Shown here: in pieces, positions 26,027 through 34,329 of the stretch
How the letters are laid out: each line of letters begins with the position of its first letter
How positions within the stretch are numbered: the stretch's first letter is position 1
Source of the DNA: Streptomyces sp. F001
GTDB lineage: Bacteria; Actinomycetota; Actinomycetes; Streptomycetales; Streptomycetaceae
Direction of reading: 5' to 3'
Assembly: GCF_004187715.1 (NCBI RefSeq)
Contig: NZ_QZWF01000012.1
Location: 87,097-151,096 of the forward strand
DNA: 64,000 nt
Made by a program: the position numbers and the translations under genes
The notes under the pieces: generated by a model
Database searches by the model: none
Seen by the model: only the letters and a program-made list of their open reading frames with translations
What the model was told of the DNA's origin: nothing

Positions 26027-27970
26027 ATGACCAACCCTGCGCCACCGCGCAAGTCGCCCGAGCAGCCCTGGCGTACCGAGGGCACGCCCGAGGAGCCGCC
26101 GAAGCCGCCGCCCGGTGGGCGGCGGATACCCGGCGGCTGGTGGAGCCTCGCCCTCACGGCGCTAGTCCTGTTCGTGCTCGTCAACCTCGCGCTGTCGTTC
26201 TTCGGCGACGGGGACGAGCCGACGATCTCGTACACGGAGTTCAGCAGGCAGGTCGACGACGGCAACGTCAGCAAGATCTACTCCAAGGGCGACGCGATCC
26301 AGGGCCAGCTGAAGAGGGCCCAGGACAATCCCGAGGGCGACGGGACGTACACGAAGTTCCGGACCCAGCGGCCCGAGTTCGCGGACGACCGGCTCTGGAC
26401 GGATCTGACCAGGAACAACGTCACCGTCACGGCGGAGCCGGTCGTCCAGCAGCGCAGTCTTGTGGCCAACCTGCTGATCTCGCTGGCGCCGATCCTCCTG
26501 CTCGTCGTGCTGTGGATCTTCATCGCACGGCGGATGCGGACGGGTATGGGCGGGGCGGGCGGCATGTTCGGGCGCAGAGAGCCGCCCAAGCCCGTCGCGC
26601 TGGAGTCGGGGGAGAAGCGCACGACGTTCGCGGACGTGGCGGGCATCGACGAGGTCGCGGGCGAGCTCAACGACGTCGTCGACTTCCTGAAGAACCCCGA
26701 CGCCTACCGCAGAATGGGCGCCAAGATGCCGCGCGGCGTGCTGCTGGCGGGGCCGCCCGGCACCGGGAAGACGCTGCTCGCGCGGGCGGTGGCCGGGGAG
26801 GCGGGCGTGCCGTTCTTCTCCGCGTCGGCCTCCGAGTTCATCGAGATGATCGTGGGCGTGGGCGCCTCCCGCGTACGGGAACTGTTCGCGGAGTCCCGCA
26901 AGGTCGCTCCGTCGATCATCTTCATCGACGAGATCGACACCATCGGCCGGGCCCGCGGCGGCGGTGCCGCCATGGGCGGCCATGACGAGCGCGAGCAGAC
27001 CCTGAACCAGATCCTGACCGAGATGGACGGCTTCTCCGGCTCCGAGGGCGTGATCGTGATCGCCGCGACCAACCGCGCGGACGTCCTGGACCCGGCCCTG
27101 ACCCGCCCCGGCCGCTTCGACCGGGTGGTCCAGGTCGCGCCCCCGGACCGGGGCGGCCGCGAGGCCATCCTCAAGATCCACACCCGGGAGATTCCGCTCG
27201 CCCCGGACGTCGACCTCACCCGGGTCGCCCGTACGACCCCGGGAATGACCGGAGCCGAACTGGCCAACCTCGCCAACGAGGCCGCTCTGCTCGCGGTCAA
27301 ACGAGGGCAGGAGCAGGTGACGCAGACCGACCTCTCGGAAGCGCTGGAGAAGGTCCAGCTCGGCGCCGAACGCGCGCTGGTGATGCCCCAGGAAGAGCGC
27401 CAACGCACCGCCTACCACGAGAGCGGTCACGCCCTGCTGGGCATGCTGCAGCCCGGCGCCGACCCGGTCCGCAAGATCACCATCGTGCCGCGCGGAAGGG
27501 CACTCGGCGTGACGCTGTCGACGCCCGAGTCGGACAAGTACGCGTACACCGAGGACTACCTGCGCGGCCGCATCATCGGCGCACTCGGCGGCATGGCCGC
27601 GGAACATGTCGTCTACGGGGTCATCACCACCGGCTCGGAGAGCGACCTCGAACAGGTCACCAACATCGCCCGCGGAATGGTCGCCCGCTGGGGCATGAGC
27701 AGACAGGTCGGCCGGCTGTCCGCCCTCCCCAACGACGCCCAGCAGACGTACGGCCTGGCCGCGGCACCGCAGACACTGGACGTGATCGACGGCGAGATGC
27801 GGCGGATCGTCGACGAGTGCTACGAGGAGGCGTGCCGCAAACTACGCGACCACCGGCAGCAACTCGACGCCCTGGCGGGGGCATTGCTGGAACGCGAGAC
27901 GCTGGAGGAGGCGGACGCGTACCGGATCGCCGGGATCTCGCGGCTGACGAAGGGTGACCAGGAGGGGTAG
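26027..27970 (+). CDS. ftsH: ATP-dependent zinc metalloprotease FtsH (second copy type)
   Basis: Membrane AAA+ protease that degrades membrane and short-lived proteins. The 647-residue protein has a proline-rich N-terminus, a first membrane helix (about residues 38-60), an extracytoplasmic domain, a second helix (LLISLAPILLLVVLWIFI), Walker A GPPGTGKT (about 242), Walker B FIDEIDTIGRARGG, the second region of homology ATNRADVLDPALTRPGRFDR, and the zinc site H464-ESG-H468. It is compact, without the long acidic tail of the main actinobacterial FtsH; S. coelicolor also has an FtsH-like gene after ffh. It stands between the ffh terminator and a convergent methyltransferase. Confidence 0.92.
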   Translation: MTNPAPPRKSPEQPWRTEGTPEEPPKPPPGGRRIPGGWWSLALTALVLFVLVNLALSFFGDGDEPTISYTEFSRQVDDGNVSKIYSKGDAIQGQLKRAQDNPEGDGTYTKFRTQRPEFADDRLWTDLTRNNVTVTAEPVVQQRSLVANLLISLAPILLLVVLWIFIARRMRTGMGGAGGMFGRREPPKPVALESGEKRTTFADVAGIDEVAGELNDVVDFLKNPDAYRRMGAKMPRGVLLAGPPGTGKTLLARAVAGEAGVPFFSASASEFIEMIVGVGASRVRELFAESRKVAPSIIFIDEIDTIGRARGGGAAMGGHDEREQTLNQILTEMDGFSGSEGVIVIAATNRADVLDPALTRPGRFDRVVQVAPPDRGGREAILKIHTREIPLAPDVDLTRVARTTPGMTGAELANLANEAALLAVKRGQEQVTQTDLSEALEKVQLGAERALVMPQEERQRTAYHESGHALLGMLQPGADPVRKITIVPRGRALGVTLSTPESDKYAYTEDYLRGRIIGALGGMAAEHVVYGVITTGSESDLEQVTNIARGMVARWGMSRQVGRLSALPNDAQQTYGLAAAPQTLDVIDGEMRRIVDECYEEACRKLRDHRQQLDALAGALLERETLEEADAYRIAGISRLTKGDQEG

Positions 27971-28010
27971 GGGCCCCGCCCTTCCGCATGCCGGCATCTC
28001 CCGAGCCCTG

Positions 28011-28865
28011 TCAGGGGGTTCGGGCGATCAGGTAGCGGAACACGTTCGGCATCCACACCGTGCCGTCCGGCCGCCGGTACGGGTGCAGGGCCTCGGTCAG
28101 CTCCTTGTCGACCTGCTCCTGATCCGTCGCCGCGATCGCCGCGTCGAACAGCCCCGTCGACAGCAGCCCGCGCACCGCGCAGTCCAGGTCGGCATATCCG
28201 AAGGGGCACGCCACCCGCCCCGAACCGTCCGGCCGGAGCCCCGCCCGCTGGGCGACCTCCTCCAGGTCGTCGCGCAGGGCCGGACGCCAACTGCCCGCGC
28301 TGCGCAGCGGATCCGCCAGCTTGCCCGCCACCCGCAGCACGGACGACGTGGCGCAACGCTCCGGCGGCCCCCAGCCGGCCAGCACCACGGGCGCCCCCCG
28401 CTCCGCAAGCGGCACCGCCGCGGCGAGCAACTCGCCGAGCCCCTCCGAGTCGCCTGCCAGACATCCGATGGGCTCGAAGGCGGTCACCAGGGTGTACGCG
28501 CGTGCCCCGTCCTCGGGCGCCCCGGGAGCATCGTCGAGGAGCCGGACGTCCGCACGCGCGCGTGTGCCGGGTCCTTCCGGCAGCAGGCGCTCGCGCGCGA
28601 GGGCCCTTCTCTCGGGGGAGGAGGACTCGACACCGGAGATCGCGGCGCCCCGGGAGGCCGCCATCAGCAGCGCCAGCCCGGAACCGCAGCCGAGCCCCAG
28701 CAGCCGGGTGCCGGGGCCCACGTCCAGTCGCTCGTAGACCGCCTCGTAGAGCGGTACGAGCATCCGCTCCTGGATTTCCGACCAGTCACGCGCGCGTGCA
28801 GCCAGGTCCACGCGGGGCGCAGGTCCCGCATGAGGTAGTCGCTGCCGCACGAGCGTAGGTGTCAT
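28011..28865 (-). CDS. SAM-dependent methyltransferase, class I
   Basis: A 284-residue protein with a Rossmann-type methyltransferase fold. Motif I is RLLGLGCGSGLALLMAA, followed by an acidic end of strand 2 (ISGVESSSPERR) and ADVRLLDDAPGAPE around motif II/III. The N-terminal WSEIQERMLVPLYEAVYERL precedes the SAM site. Substrate is not evident. The start ATG 28865 is chosen because upstream sequence has no conserved content. It is convergent with ftsH and divergent from proS, so it is a single-gene unit. Confidence 0.8.
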   Translation of the reverse strand: MTPTLVRQRLPHAGPAPRVDLAARARDWSEIQERMLVPLYEAVYERLDVGPGTRLLGLGCGSGLALLMAASRGAAISGVESSSPERRALARERLLPEGPGTRARADVRLLDDAPGAPEDGARAYTLVTAFEPIGCLAGDSEGLGELLAAAVPLAERGAPVVLAGWGPPERCATSSVLRVAGKLADPLRSAGSWRPALRDDLEEVAQRAGLRPDGSGRVACPFGYADLDCAVRGLLSTGLFDAAIAATDQEQVDKELTEALHPYRRPDGTVWMPNVFRYLIARTP

Positions 28866-29050
28866 CGAAAGCGCCCCAATCCGCCGAGAGTTGCTGCTGT
28901 ACCCGTTTCCGTAGCCCCCGTGACGTACGCCCGCCCTCCCCCGTATGCCAGGAAACTCCGGGCGCGCGACCGCGTCCAGGGGTTGCGGAGCCCGGCTTGT
29001 GGGGTGTCCGCGCAAGTGGCGAGAATTCACATTCCGGCAACGTGGGCCCG

Positions 29051-29056
29051 TACCAT
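29051..29056 (+). promoter_or_regulatory. -10 hexamer for a probable leaderless proS mRNA
   Basis: TACCAT ends 6 bases before ATG 29063 and no Shine-Dalgarno is present, the same arrangement as acylphosphatase and ftsH here. No good -35 hexamer is seen. Confidence 0.4.
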
Positions 29057-29062
29057 CTCGCC

Positions 29063-30478
29063 ATGGCAAAGGCACCCGTTCTCACCTCGCGGGCGGACGA
29101 CTTCCCCCGCTGGTACCAGGATCTGATCAACAAGGCCGAGCTGGCCGACAACGGTCCGGTGCGCGGCACCATGGTGATCCGACCGTACGGGTACGGGCTG
29201 TGGGAGCGGATGCAGGCGGAGATGGACGCCCGCATCAAGGAGACCGGCACCCAGAACGCCTACTTCCCGCTGCTGATCCCCCAGTCCTATCTGGCCAGGG
29301 AGGCCGACCACGTCGAGGGTTTCGCCCCCGAGCTGGCGGTGGTCACGCACGGCGGCGGCAAGGAGCTGGAGGAGCCCGCGGTCGTCCGGCCGACCTCCGA
29401 GATGATCATCAACGAGTACTTCGCGAAGTGGGTGCAGAGTTACCGCGATCTGCCCCTGCTGATCAACCAGTGGGCCAACGTGGTCCGTTGGGAACTCAGG
29501 CCCCGGCTCTTTCTGCGCACGACCGAGTTCCTGTGGCAGGAGGGCCACACCGCGCACGCCACGTACGAGGAGGCGCGGGACTTCGCTTCGCACATCCACC
29601 GCAAGGTCTACGAGGACTTCATGGTGAACGTCCTCGCGATGGACGTCGTCCCCGGCCGCAAGACCGGCAAGGAGCGGTTCGCGGGCGCCATCAACACCCT
29701 CACCCTCGAGGCGATGATGGGCGACGGCAAGGCGTTGCAGATGGGCACCAGCCACGAGCTGGGGCAGAACTTCGCCAAGGCGTTCAACACCCAGTATCTG
29801 TCGAAGGAAGGCAAGCAGGAGCTGGTCTGGCAGACCTCCTGGGGCTCGACGACCCGCATGATCGGCGCCCTGGTGATGATGCACGGCGACGACAACGGAC
29901 TCCGTGTCCCGCCGCGCCTTGCGCCCGTCCAGGTCGTCGTCCTTGCGATCAAGGGTGACGATGCGGTTCTGGCCAAGGTCCGCGAGATCGGCGACCGGCT
30001 GACGGCGGCCGGGATCCGCGTCCAGGTCGACGACCGCACCGACACGCCCTTCGGTCGCCGCGCCGTCGACTGGGAGCTGAAGGGCGTGCCCGTCCGCGTC
30101 GAGGTGGGCCCACGTGACCTGGCGAACGGCACCGCGATGCTGGCGCGCCGCATCGCGGGCGGCAAGGAGCCGGTGTCCCTGGACGGGCTGGCGGAGCTGC
30201 TGCCGTCGATCCTCGAAGAGGACCAGGCGCTGCTGCTGAAGCAGTCCCGCGAGCGCCGTGAGTCCCGCACGTCCGAGGTCTCCACGGTCGAGGCCGCCGT
30301 CGAGGCCGCCGGCGCCGGCGGCTGGGCGCGCATCCCCTGGGCGACCCTCGGCGAAGAAGGCGAGGCCAAGCTGGCCGAGCACGCGGTGACCGTACGGTGT
30401 CTGGTCGCCGAGGACGGGTCGGTGCCGGACGCCGACGACGCACCCGGTAACGTCGCGATCGTCGCGCGCGCATACTGA
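29063..30478 (+). CDS. proS: prolyl-tRNA synthetase, archaeal/eukaryotic type (ProS type 3)
   Basis: Charges tRNA-Pro with proline. The 471-residue protein lacks the INS editing domain of the usual bacterial ProRS (about 570 residues) and has the archaeal/eukaryotic architecture: GTMVIRPYGYGLWERMQ (motif 1 area), RTTEFLWQEGHTAHAT (motif 2), QTSWGSTTRMIGALVMMHGDDNGLRVPPRLAP (split here across motif 3), then the anticodon-binding domain (VQVVVLAIKGDD) and the short C-terminal domain ending VAIVARAY. Of the zinc cysteines often seen in the C-terminal domain only one remains. Streptomyces usually also has a bacterial-type proS elsewhere, so this may be a second enzyme. Confidence 0.92.
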   Translation: MAKAPVLTSRADDFPRWYQDLINKAELADNGPVRGTMVIRPYGYGLWERMQAEMDARIKETGTQNAYFPLLIPQSYLAREADHVEGFAPELAVVTHGGGKELEEPAVVRPTSEMIINEYFAKWVQSYRDLPLLINQWANVVRWELRPRLFLRTTEFLWQEGHTAHATYEEARDFASHIHRKVYEDFMVNVLAMDVVPGRKTGKERFAGAINTLTLEAMMGDGKALQMGTSHELGQNFAKAFNTQYLSKEGKQELVWQTSWGSTTRMIGALVMMHGDDNGLRVPPRLAPVQVVVLAIKGDDAVLAKVREIGDRLTAAGIRVQVDDRTDTPFGRRAVDWELKGVPVRVEVGPRDLANGTAMLARRIAGGKEPVSLDGLAELLPSILEEDQALLLKQSRERRESRTSEVSTVEAAVEAAGAGGWARIPWATLGEEGEAKLAEHAVTVRCLVAEDGSVPDADDAPGNVAIVARAY

Positions 30479-30781
30479 AGCGGCGAGAGGCGACCGAAAC
30501 GCCACTTGCGTATCCGCGGACCACACATATCCCCGGCGCGCGGACATGGCTACGCGCCGGACCAAAGGGGTGGCCCGGAGGGCCTCCGTTGAGAGTGGTG
30601 GTGGGAGACGGGTGGGCGTACGTCAGCGTACGTACCGGCTTGGTACGAGCTGTGCGGCTTCTCCGCAGATCAGCGCACCCGCCCTCGTCAGGACGCATCA
30701 GTGGCAACTGACGGGTACGTGCAAAATATTTGGGATGCCCCGGAATCGGAACACAGCGGGACCCAGGCTCGTTGTCATTAC
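30479..30781. other. 303-base gap between proS and the SprT-like gene
   Basis: No gene is supported. GTACG/CGTAC dyads occur near 30617-30640. The AT-rich AAAATATTT at 30723-30731 is unusual for this genome and is a plausible promoter position, about 50 bases before the chosen start of the next gene. Confidence 0.4.
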
Positions 30782-31381
30782 GTGAGCACGACACCACCTG
30801 TTCTCGCCGCAGAGCTGGCGCAGGCGTGGGCCGACATTCAGCGGTACCACCCCGAGCTGCCAGACCTTGCCGCGCCCGAATCCCTGATCGGGGAGTCGTC
30901 GTCCGCCTGCGGACACGAGCTCTCCTTCGAGCGGCTGCTCCATGAGGCAGTCCACGGCATCGCTGCCGCCCGCGGAATCCGCGACACCTCCCGCGCCGGC
31001 CGATACCACAACCGCAGATTCCTCGCGATCGCCGAGGAGCTGGGCCTGGACCACCCCGAGGAACCGCACCCCAGCAGCGGTTTCTCGCTGGTCACGCTCA
31101 ACCCTGAGGCGAAGCGGCGCTACCGCACCACGATCGAGCGCCTGCAGCGCGCCCTGACCGCCCACACCGCCGCCACCTCCGCCGACACCTCCCGCACCTT
31201 CCGCGGCCCGGCGGCCCGCCACGGCTCCTCCGGCGGCGGGGTCCGGGTCAAGGCGGTGTGCGACTGCGGCCGCAACGTACGGGTCGTTCCCTCGGTCCTG
31301 GCCCAGGCCCCGATCGTGTGCGGCGGCTGCGGAAAACCGTTCCGCATCCCGGAGGTCGTGGGCGCGGGCGCGGCAAGCTGA
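30782..31381 (+). CDS. SprT-like zinc metalloprotein with C-terminal zinc ribbon
   Basis: A 199-residue protein beginning VSTTPPVLAAEL. Residues 51-60 hold a metallopeptidase motif, H54-EAV-H58, with H76 in GRYHNRRF a possible third ligand, as in SprT/Spartan-like enzymes. A zinc ribbon follows near the C-terminus: C160-x-C162 and C180-x2-C183. Such proteins are thought to act on DNA-protein crosslinks or as uncharacterised proteases; I infer a DNA-associated role only weakly. GTG 30701 in frame is another possible start but has no better ribosome site. The gene is monocistronic, between proS and rpsP. Confidence 0.72.
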   Translation: MSTTPPVLAAELAQAWADIQRYHPELPDLAAPESLIGESSSACGHELSFERLLHEAVHGIAAARGIRDTSRAGRYHNRRFLAIAEELGLDHPEEPHPSSGFSLVTLNPEAKRRYRTTIERLQRALTAHTAATSADTSRTFRGPAARHGSSGGGVRVKAVCDCGRNVRVVPSVLAQAPIVCGGCGKPFRIPEVVGAGAAS

Positions 31382-31544
31382 CGGTCCGGCTGCTCGTGGC
31401 AGCCGGACCCGTCCATCCGCGGGCATGCGTGCCGCCGGTGCCGGGTTGCGCACCCGACGTACGGTCACATGGACGCCGGGTGCTCCTGAGTCATGCCCAG
31501 CTGTCCCCCGGTCGGAAGCGCCCGCAGGGTGTGGCAGAATGGCT

Positions 31545-31561
31545 GGCTGTACTCGACAGCC
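31545..31561 (+). other. small stem-loop in the rpsP leader
   Basis: GGCTGT-ACTCG-ACAGCC (6-base-pair stem) lies shortly after a CAGAAT hexamer (31535-31540) that may be the -10 of the ribosomal protein operon. The 130-base leader before rpsP leaves room for regulation, but nothing specific is recognised. Confidence 0.35.
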
Positions 31562-31675
31562 GCACAGGACCCCTCTCTCCTCCGGCTGACGCGTCCATCG
31601 GGCACTCGGGTACCGCAACCCCACGCGGCCATCTCGCCGTGCCCAACCACGTCAAATCCAGGAGAACCCACTCCC

Positions 31676-32095
31676 GTGGCAGTCAAGATCAAGCTGAAGC
31701 GTCTGGGCAAGATCCGTTCGCCTCACTACCGCATCGTCGTCGCCGACTCCCGTACCCGCCGTGACGGCCGGGCCATCGAGGAGATCGGCAAGTACCACCC
31801 GACGTACAACCCGTCGGTGATCGAGGTCGACGCCGAGCGCGTGGCGTACTGGCTCGGTGTCGGCGCCCAGCCGACCGAGCCCGTGCTCGCCATCCTGAAG
31901 AAGACCGGCGACTGGCAGAAGTTCAAGGGCGAGCCCGCCCCGGCGCCGCTGCTCGTGGCCGAGCCGAAGAAGGCGCGCCCGTCGTTCGAGGCCCTTGGCG
32001 GCGACGACGAGGGCAAGGGTGAGGCGATCACCCAGAAGAAGAAGTCGGAGAAGAAGGACGAGGCTGCCGCCGAGTCCGAGTCGGCCGAGGCCTGA
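31676..32095 (+). CDS. rpsP: 30S ribosomal protein S16
   Basis: A 139-residue S16. The conserved core occupies residues 1-80 (VKIKLKRLGKIRSPHYRIVV, IEEIGKYHPTYNP, VGAQPTEPV). The remaining 60 residues are a charged, Lys/Glu/Ala-rich extension found in actinobacteria. Start GTG 31676 has AGGAGA 9 bases upstream. It leads the operon rpsP-khpA-rimM-trmD and is followed by khpA after 2 bases. Confidence 0.97.
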   Translation: MAVKIKLKRLGKIRSPHYRIVVADSRTRRDGRAIEEIGKYHPTYNPSVIEVDAERVAYWLGVGAQPTEPVLAILKKTGDWQKFKGEPAPAPLLVAEPKKARPSFEALGGDDEGKGEAITQKKKSEKKDEAAAESESAEA

Positions 32096-32097
32096 GC

Positions 32098-32337
32098 ATG
32101 CTCGAGGAGGCTCTCGAGCACCTCGTGAAGGGCATCGTCGACAACCCTGACGATGTGCAGGTCGCCTCGCGCAACCTGCGTCGCGGGCGTGTGCTGGAGG
32201 TCCGGGTCCACCCCGACGACCTCGGCAAGGTGATCGGCCGCAACGGCCGCACCGCACGCGCCCTGCGCACCGTCGTGGGCGCCATCGGTGGCCGTGGAGT
32301 CCGTGTCGACCTCGTCGACGTGGACCACGTCCGCTGA
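32098..32337 (+). CDS. khpA: KH-domain RNA-binding protein KhpA
   Basis: A 79-residue single KH-domain protein, the usual gene between rpsP and rimM in Gram-positives. The GxxG loop is GRNGRT in DDLGKVIGRNGRTARALR. KhpA binds RNA, often with KhpB (Jag), and affects cell division and small RNA function in firmicutes; its role in Streptomyces is not defined. ATG 32098 lies 2 bases after the rpsP stop. Confidence 0.93.
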   Translation: MLEEALEHLVKGIVDNPDDVQVASRNLRRGRVLEVRVHPDDLGKVIGRNGRTARALRTVVGAIGGRGVRVDLVDVDHVR

Positions 32338-32423
32338 CGCAACGCAGCACCGGCTCGGGCCGGGGAGGGCCACTCGGCCGTCCCCGGCCCGTGGTCGTAC
32401 GTACGACAGGAGATCTTCGAAAA

Positions 32424-32966
32424 GTGCAGCTCGTAGTCGCCCGCATCGGCCGCGCCCACGGCATCAAGGGCGAAGTCACCGTCGAGGTACGTACCGACGA
32501 GCCGGAACTCCGGCTCGCCCCCGGTGCCGTCCTGGCCACCGACCCGGCCTCCGCCGGACCGCTGACCATCGAGACGGGCCGTGTGCACAGCGGACGCCTG
32601 CTGCTGCGCTTCGCGGGCGTGAGCGACCGCACCGGCGCCGAGGCACTGCGCAACACCCTCCTGATCGCCGAGATCGACCCGGACGAACTGCCCGAGGGTG
32701 AGGACGAGTACTACGACCACCAGCTGATCGACCTCGACGTCGTCACCGCGGACGGTGTGGAGGTCGGCCGGATCACCGAGATCTCGCATCTGCCCTCGCA
32801 GGACCTGTTCATCGTGGAGCGTCCTGACGGGACCGAGGTCATGATCCCGTTCGTCGAGGAGATCGTCACCGAGATCGACCTCGAGGAGCAGCGGGCCGTC
32901 ATCGACCCGCCGCCCGGCCTGATCGACGACCGGGCCGTGATCGACTCCTCCGGGGATGAGTCCTGA
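32424..32966 (+). CDS. rimM: 16S rRNA processing protein RimM
   Basis: RimM assists maturation of the 30S head and binds S19. The 180-residue protein starts VQLVVARIGRAHGIKGEVTV (RimM N-domain) and contains a PRC barrel in the C-terminal half (DEYYDHQLIDLDV, PSQDLFIVERPDGTEVMIPFVEEIV). Start GTG 32424 follows AGGAGA. Its stop codon overlaps the trmD start (TGATG), showing tight coupling. Confidence 0.95.
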   Translation: MQLVVARIGRAHGIKGEVTVEVRTDEPELRLAPGAVLATDPASAGPLTIETGRVHSGRLLLRFAGVSDRTGAEALRNTLLIAEIDPDELPEGEDEYYDHQLIDLDVVTADGVEVGRITEISHLPSQDLFIVERPDGTEVMIPFVEEIVTEIDLEEQRAVIDPPPGLIDDRAVIDSSGDES

Positions 32967-33799
32967 TGCGGCTCGACGTCGTCACGATCTTCCCCGAGTA
33001 CCTCGATCCGCTGAACGTCTCCCTGGTCGGCAAGGCACGCGCGCGTGGACAGCTGAACGTGCACGTGCATGATCTGCGGACCTGGACCCACGACCGGCAC
33101 CACACGGTCGACGACACGCCCTACGGCGGCGGTCCCGGCATGGTCATGAAGACCGAACCCTGGGGCGACGCCCTGGACTCCGTTCTCGCCGACGGCTACG
33201 AAACGGGCTCCCACGCGCCCACCCTCGTCGTCCCCACGCCCAGCGGCCGCCCCTTCACCCAGGAGCTCGCCGTCGCGCTCTCCGAGCGCCCCTGGCTGAT
33301 CTTCACGCCCGCGCGCTACGAGGGCATCGACCGGCGCGTCATCGACGAGTACGCGACCCGGATGCCCGTCCACGAGGTGTCCATCGGCGACTACGTCCTC
33401 GCCGGCGGCGAGGCGGCCGTACTGGTCATCACGGAAGCCGTGGCGAGGCTGCTGCCCGGCGTCCTCGGGAACGCCGAGTCCCATCGCGACGACTCCTTCG
33501 CGCCCGGCGCCATGGCCAACCTCCTGGAAGGCCCCGTCTACACCAAGCCGCCCCAGTGGCGCGGCCGGGAGATCCCGGATGTGCTGCTCAGCGGCCATCA
33601 CGGCAGGATCGCCCGCTGGCGTCGTGACGAGGCGCTGAAGCGGACGACGGTCAACCGGCCCGACCTGATCGAGCGCTGCGACCCCAAGGCCTTCGACAAG
33701 AAGGACCGCGAGATGCTCTCCATCCTGGGCTGGGAACCGGACCCCGAGGGTGAGCCGTACGGCCGATTTTGGCGCCGGGCAGACGGCGTGGAAGAATAG
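32966..33799 (+). CDS. trmD: tRNA (guanine-37-N1) methyltransferase TrmD
   Basis: Methylates G37 next to the anticodon, preventing frameshifts; essential in most bacteria. The 277-residue SPOUT enzyme begins MRLDVVTIFPEYLDPLN, and shows DDTPYGGGPGMVMK, the SAM-binding knot (TPARYEGIDRRVIDEYA, EVSIGDYVLAGGEAAVLV) and PGVLGNAESHRDDSF. It overlaps rimM by 1 base and is followed by rplS after 134 bases. Confidence 0.96.
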   Translation: MRLDVVTIFPEYLDPLNVSLVGKARARGQLNVHVHDLRTWTHDRHHTVDDTPYGGGPGMVMKTEPWGDALDSVLADGYETGSHAPTLVVPTPSGRPFTQELAVALSERPWLIFTPARYEGIDRRVIDEYATRMPVHEVSIGDYVLAGGEAAVLVITEAVARLLPGVLGNAESHRDDSFAPGAMANLLEGPVYTKPPQWRGREIPDVLLSGHHGRIARWRRDEALKRTTVNRPDLIERCDPKAFDKKDREMLSILGWEPDPEGEPYGRFWRRADGVEE

Positions 33800-33933
33800 A
33801 CCGCTGTTGTGCGCCGTCCGGCGTGCGCCCCTGCCACAGGGGGACACGACGCGCGCTCCGACCAGCATGACGCTCACCCGGAAAACCTAGTTTCCGTTGA
33901 TGACCTGTGGCATCAGCGAAGAAAGCAGACGAA

Positions 33934-34284
33934 ATGTCTCACCTGCTCGACTCCGTCGACGCCGCGTCGCTGCGCAGCGACGTCCCGGCCTTCCGCCCGG
34001 GCGACACGGTCAACGTCCACGTCCGCGTCATCGAGGGCAACCGCTCCCGTGTGCAGCAGTTCAAGGGCGTGGTGATCCGTCGCCAGGGTTCCGGCGTGCG
34101 CGAGACCTTCACGGTCCGCAAGGTCTCCTTCTCCGTCGGCGTCGAGCGCACCTTCCCGGTGCACACCCCGATCGTGGAGAAGATCGAGCTCGTCACCAAG
34201 GGTGACGTCCGCCGCGCCAAGCTGTACTACCTGCGTGACCTGCGCGGCAAGGCGGCGAAGATCAAGGAGAAGCGCGAGAACTGA
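33934..34284 (+). CDS. rplS: 50S ribosomal protein L19
   Basis: A 116-residue L19 at the 30S-50S interface. Conserved blocks are DVPAFRPGDTVNVHVRV, FKGVVIRRQGSGVRETFTVRK, GVERTFPVHTPIVEKIE and AKLYYLRDLRGKAAKIKE. ATG 33934 is chosen over the in-frame upstream ATG 33907 because L19 homologues begin at the SHLLDSVDAASLR segment. It ends the ribosome-biogenesis block before the signal peptidase cluster. Confidence 0.96.
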   Translation: MSHLLDSVDAASLRSDVPAFRPGDTVNVHVRVIEGNRSRVQQFKGVVIRRQGSGVRETFTVRKVSFSVGVERTFPVHTPIVEKIELVTKGDVRRAKLYYLRDLRGKAAKIKEKREN

Positions 34285-34305
34285 GCGCTTCCCGGCGTTC
34301 GAAGC

Positions 34306-34328
34306 GGGGCCGGATAGCATCTGGCCCC
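34306..34328 (+). promoter_or_regulatory. near-palindrome spanning the -10 of the first signal peptidase gene
   Basis: GGGGCCGGAT-AGC-ATCTGGCCCC is a 10+10 dyad with one wobble. It contains a TAGCAT -10-like hexamer (34315-34320) 9 bases before ATG 34330. A dyad over the start site is well placed for a repressor of the signal peptidase operon; it could also act as a terminator for rplS. Confidence 0.4.
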
Positions 34329-34329
34329 G

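Noticed and set aside
30546..30785. Possible 79-residue gene upstream of the SprT-like gene
   Set aside because: No ribosome site, no conserved pattern, and it overlaps the likely promoter and start of the SprT-like gene in another frame.
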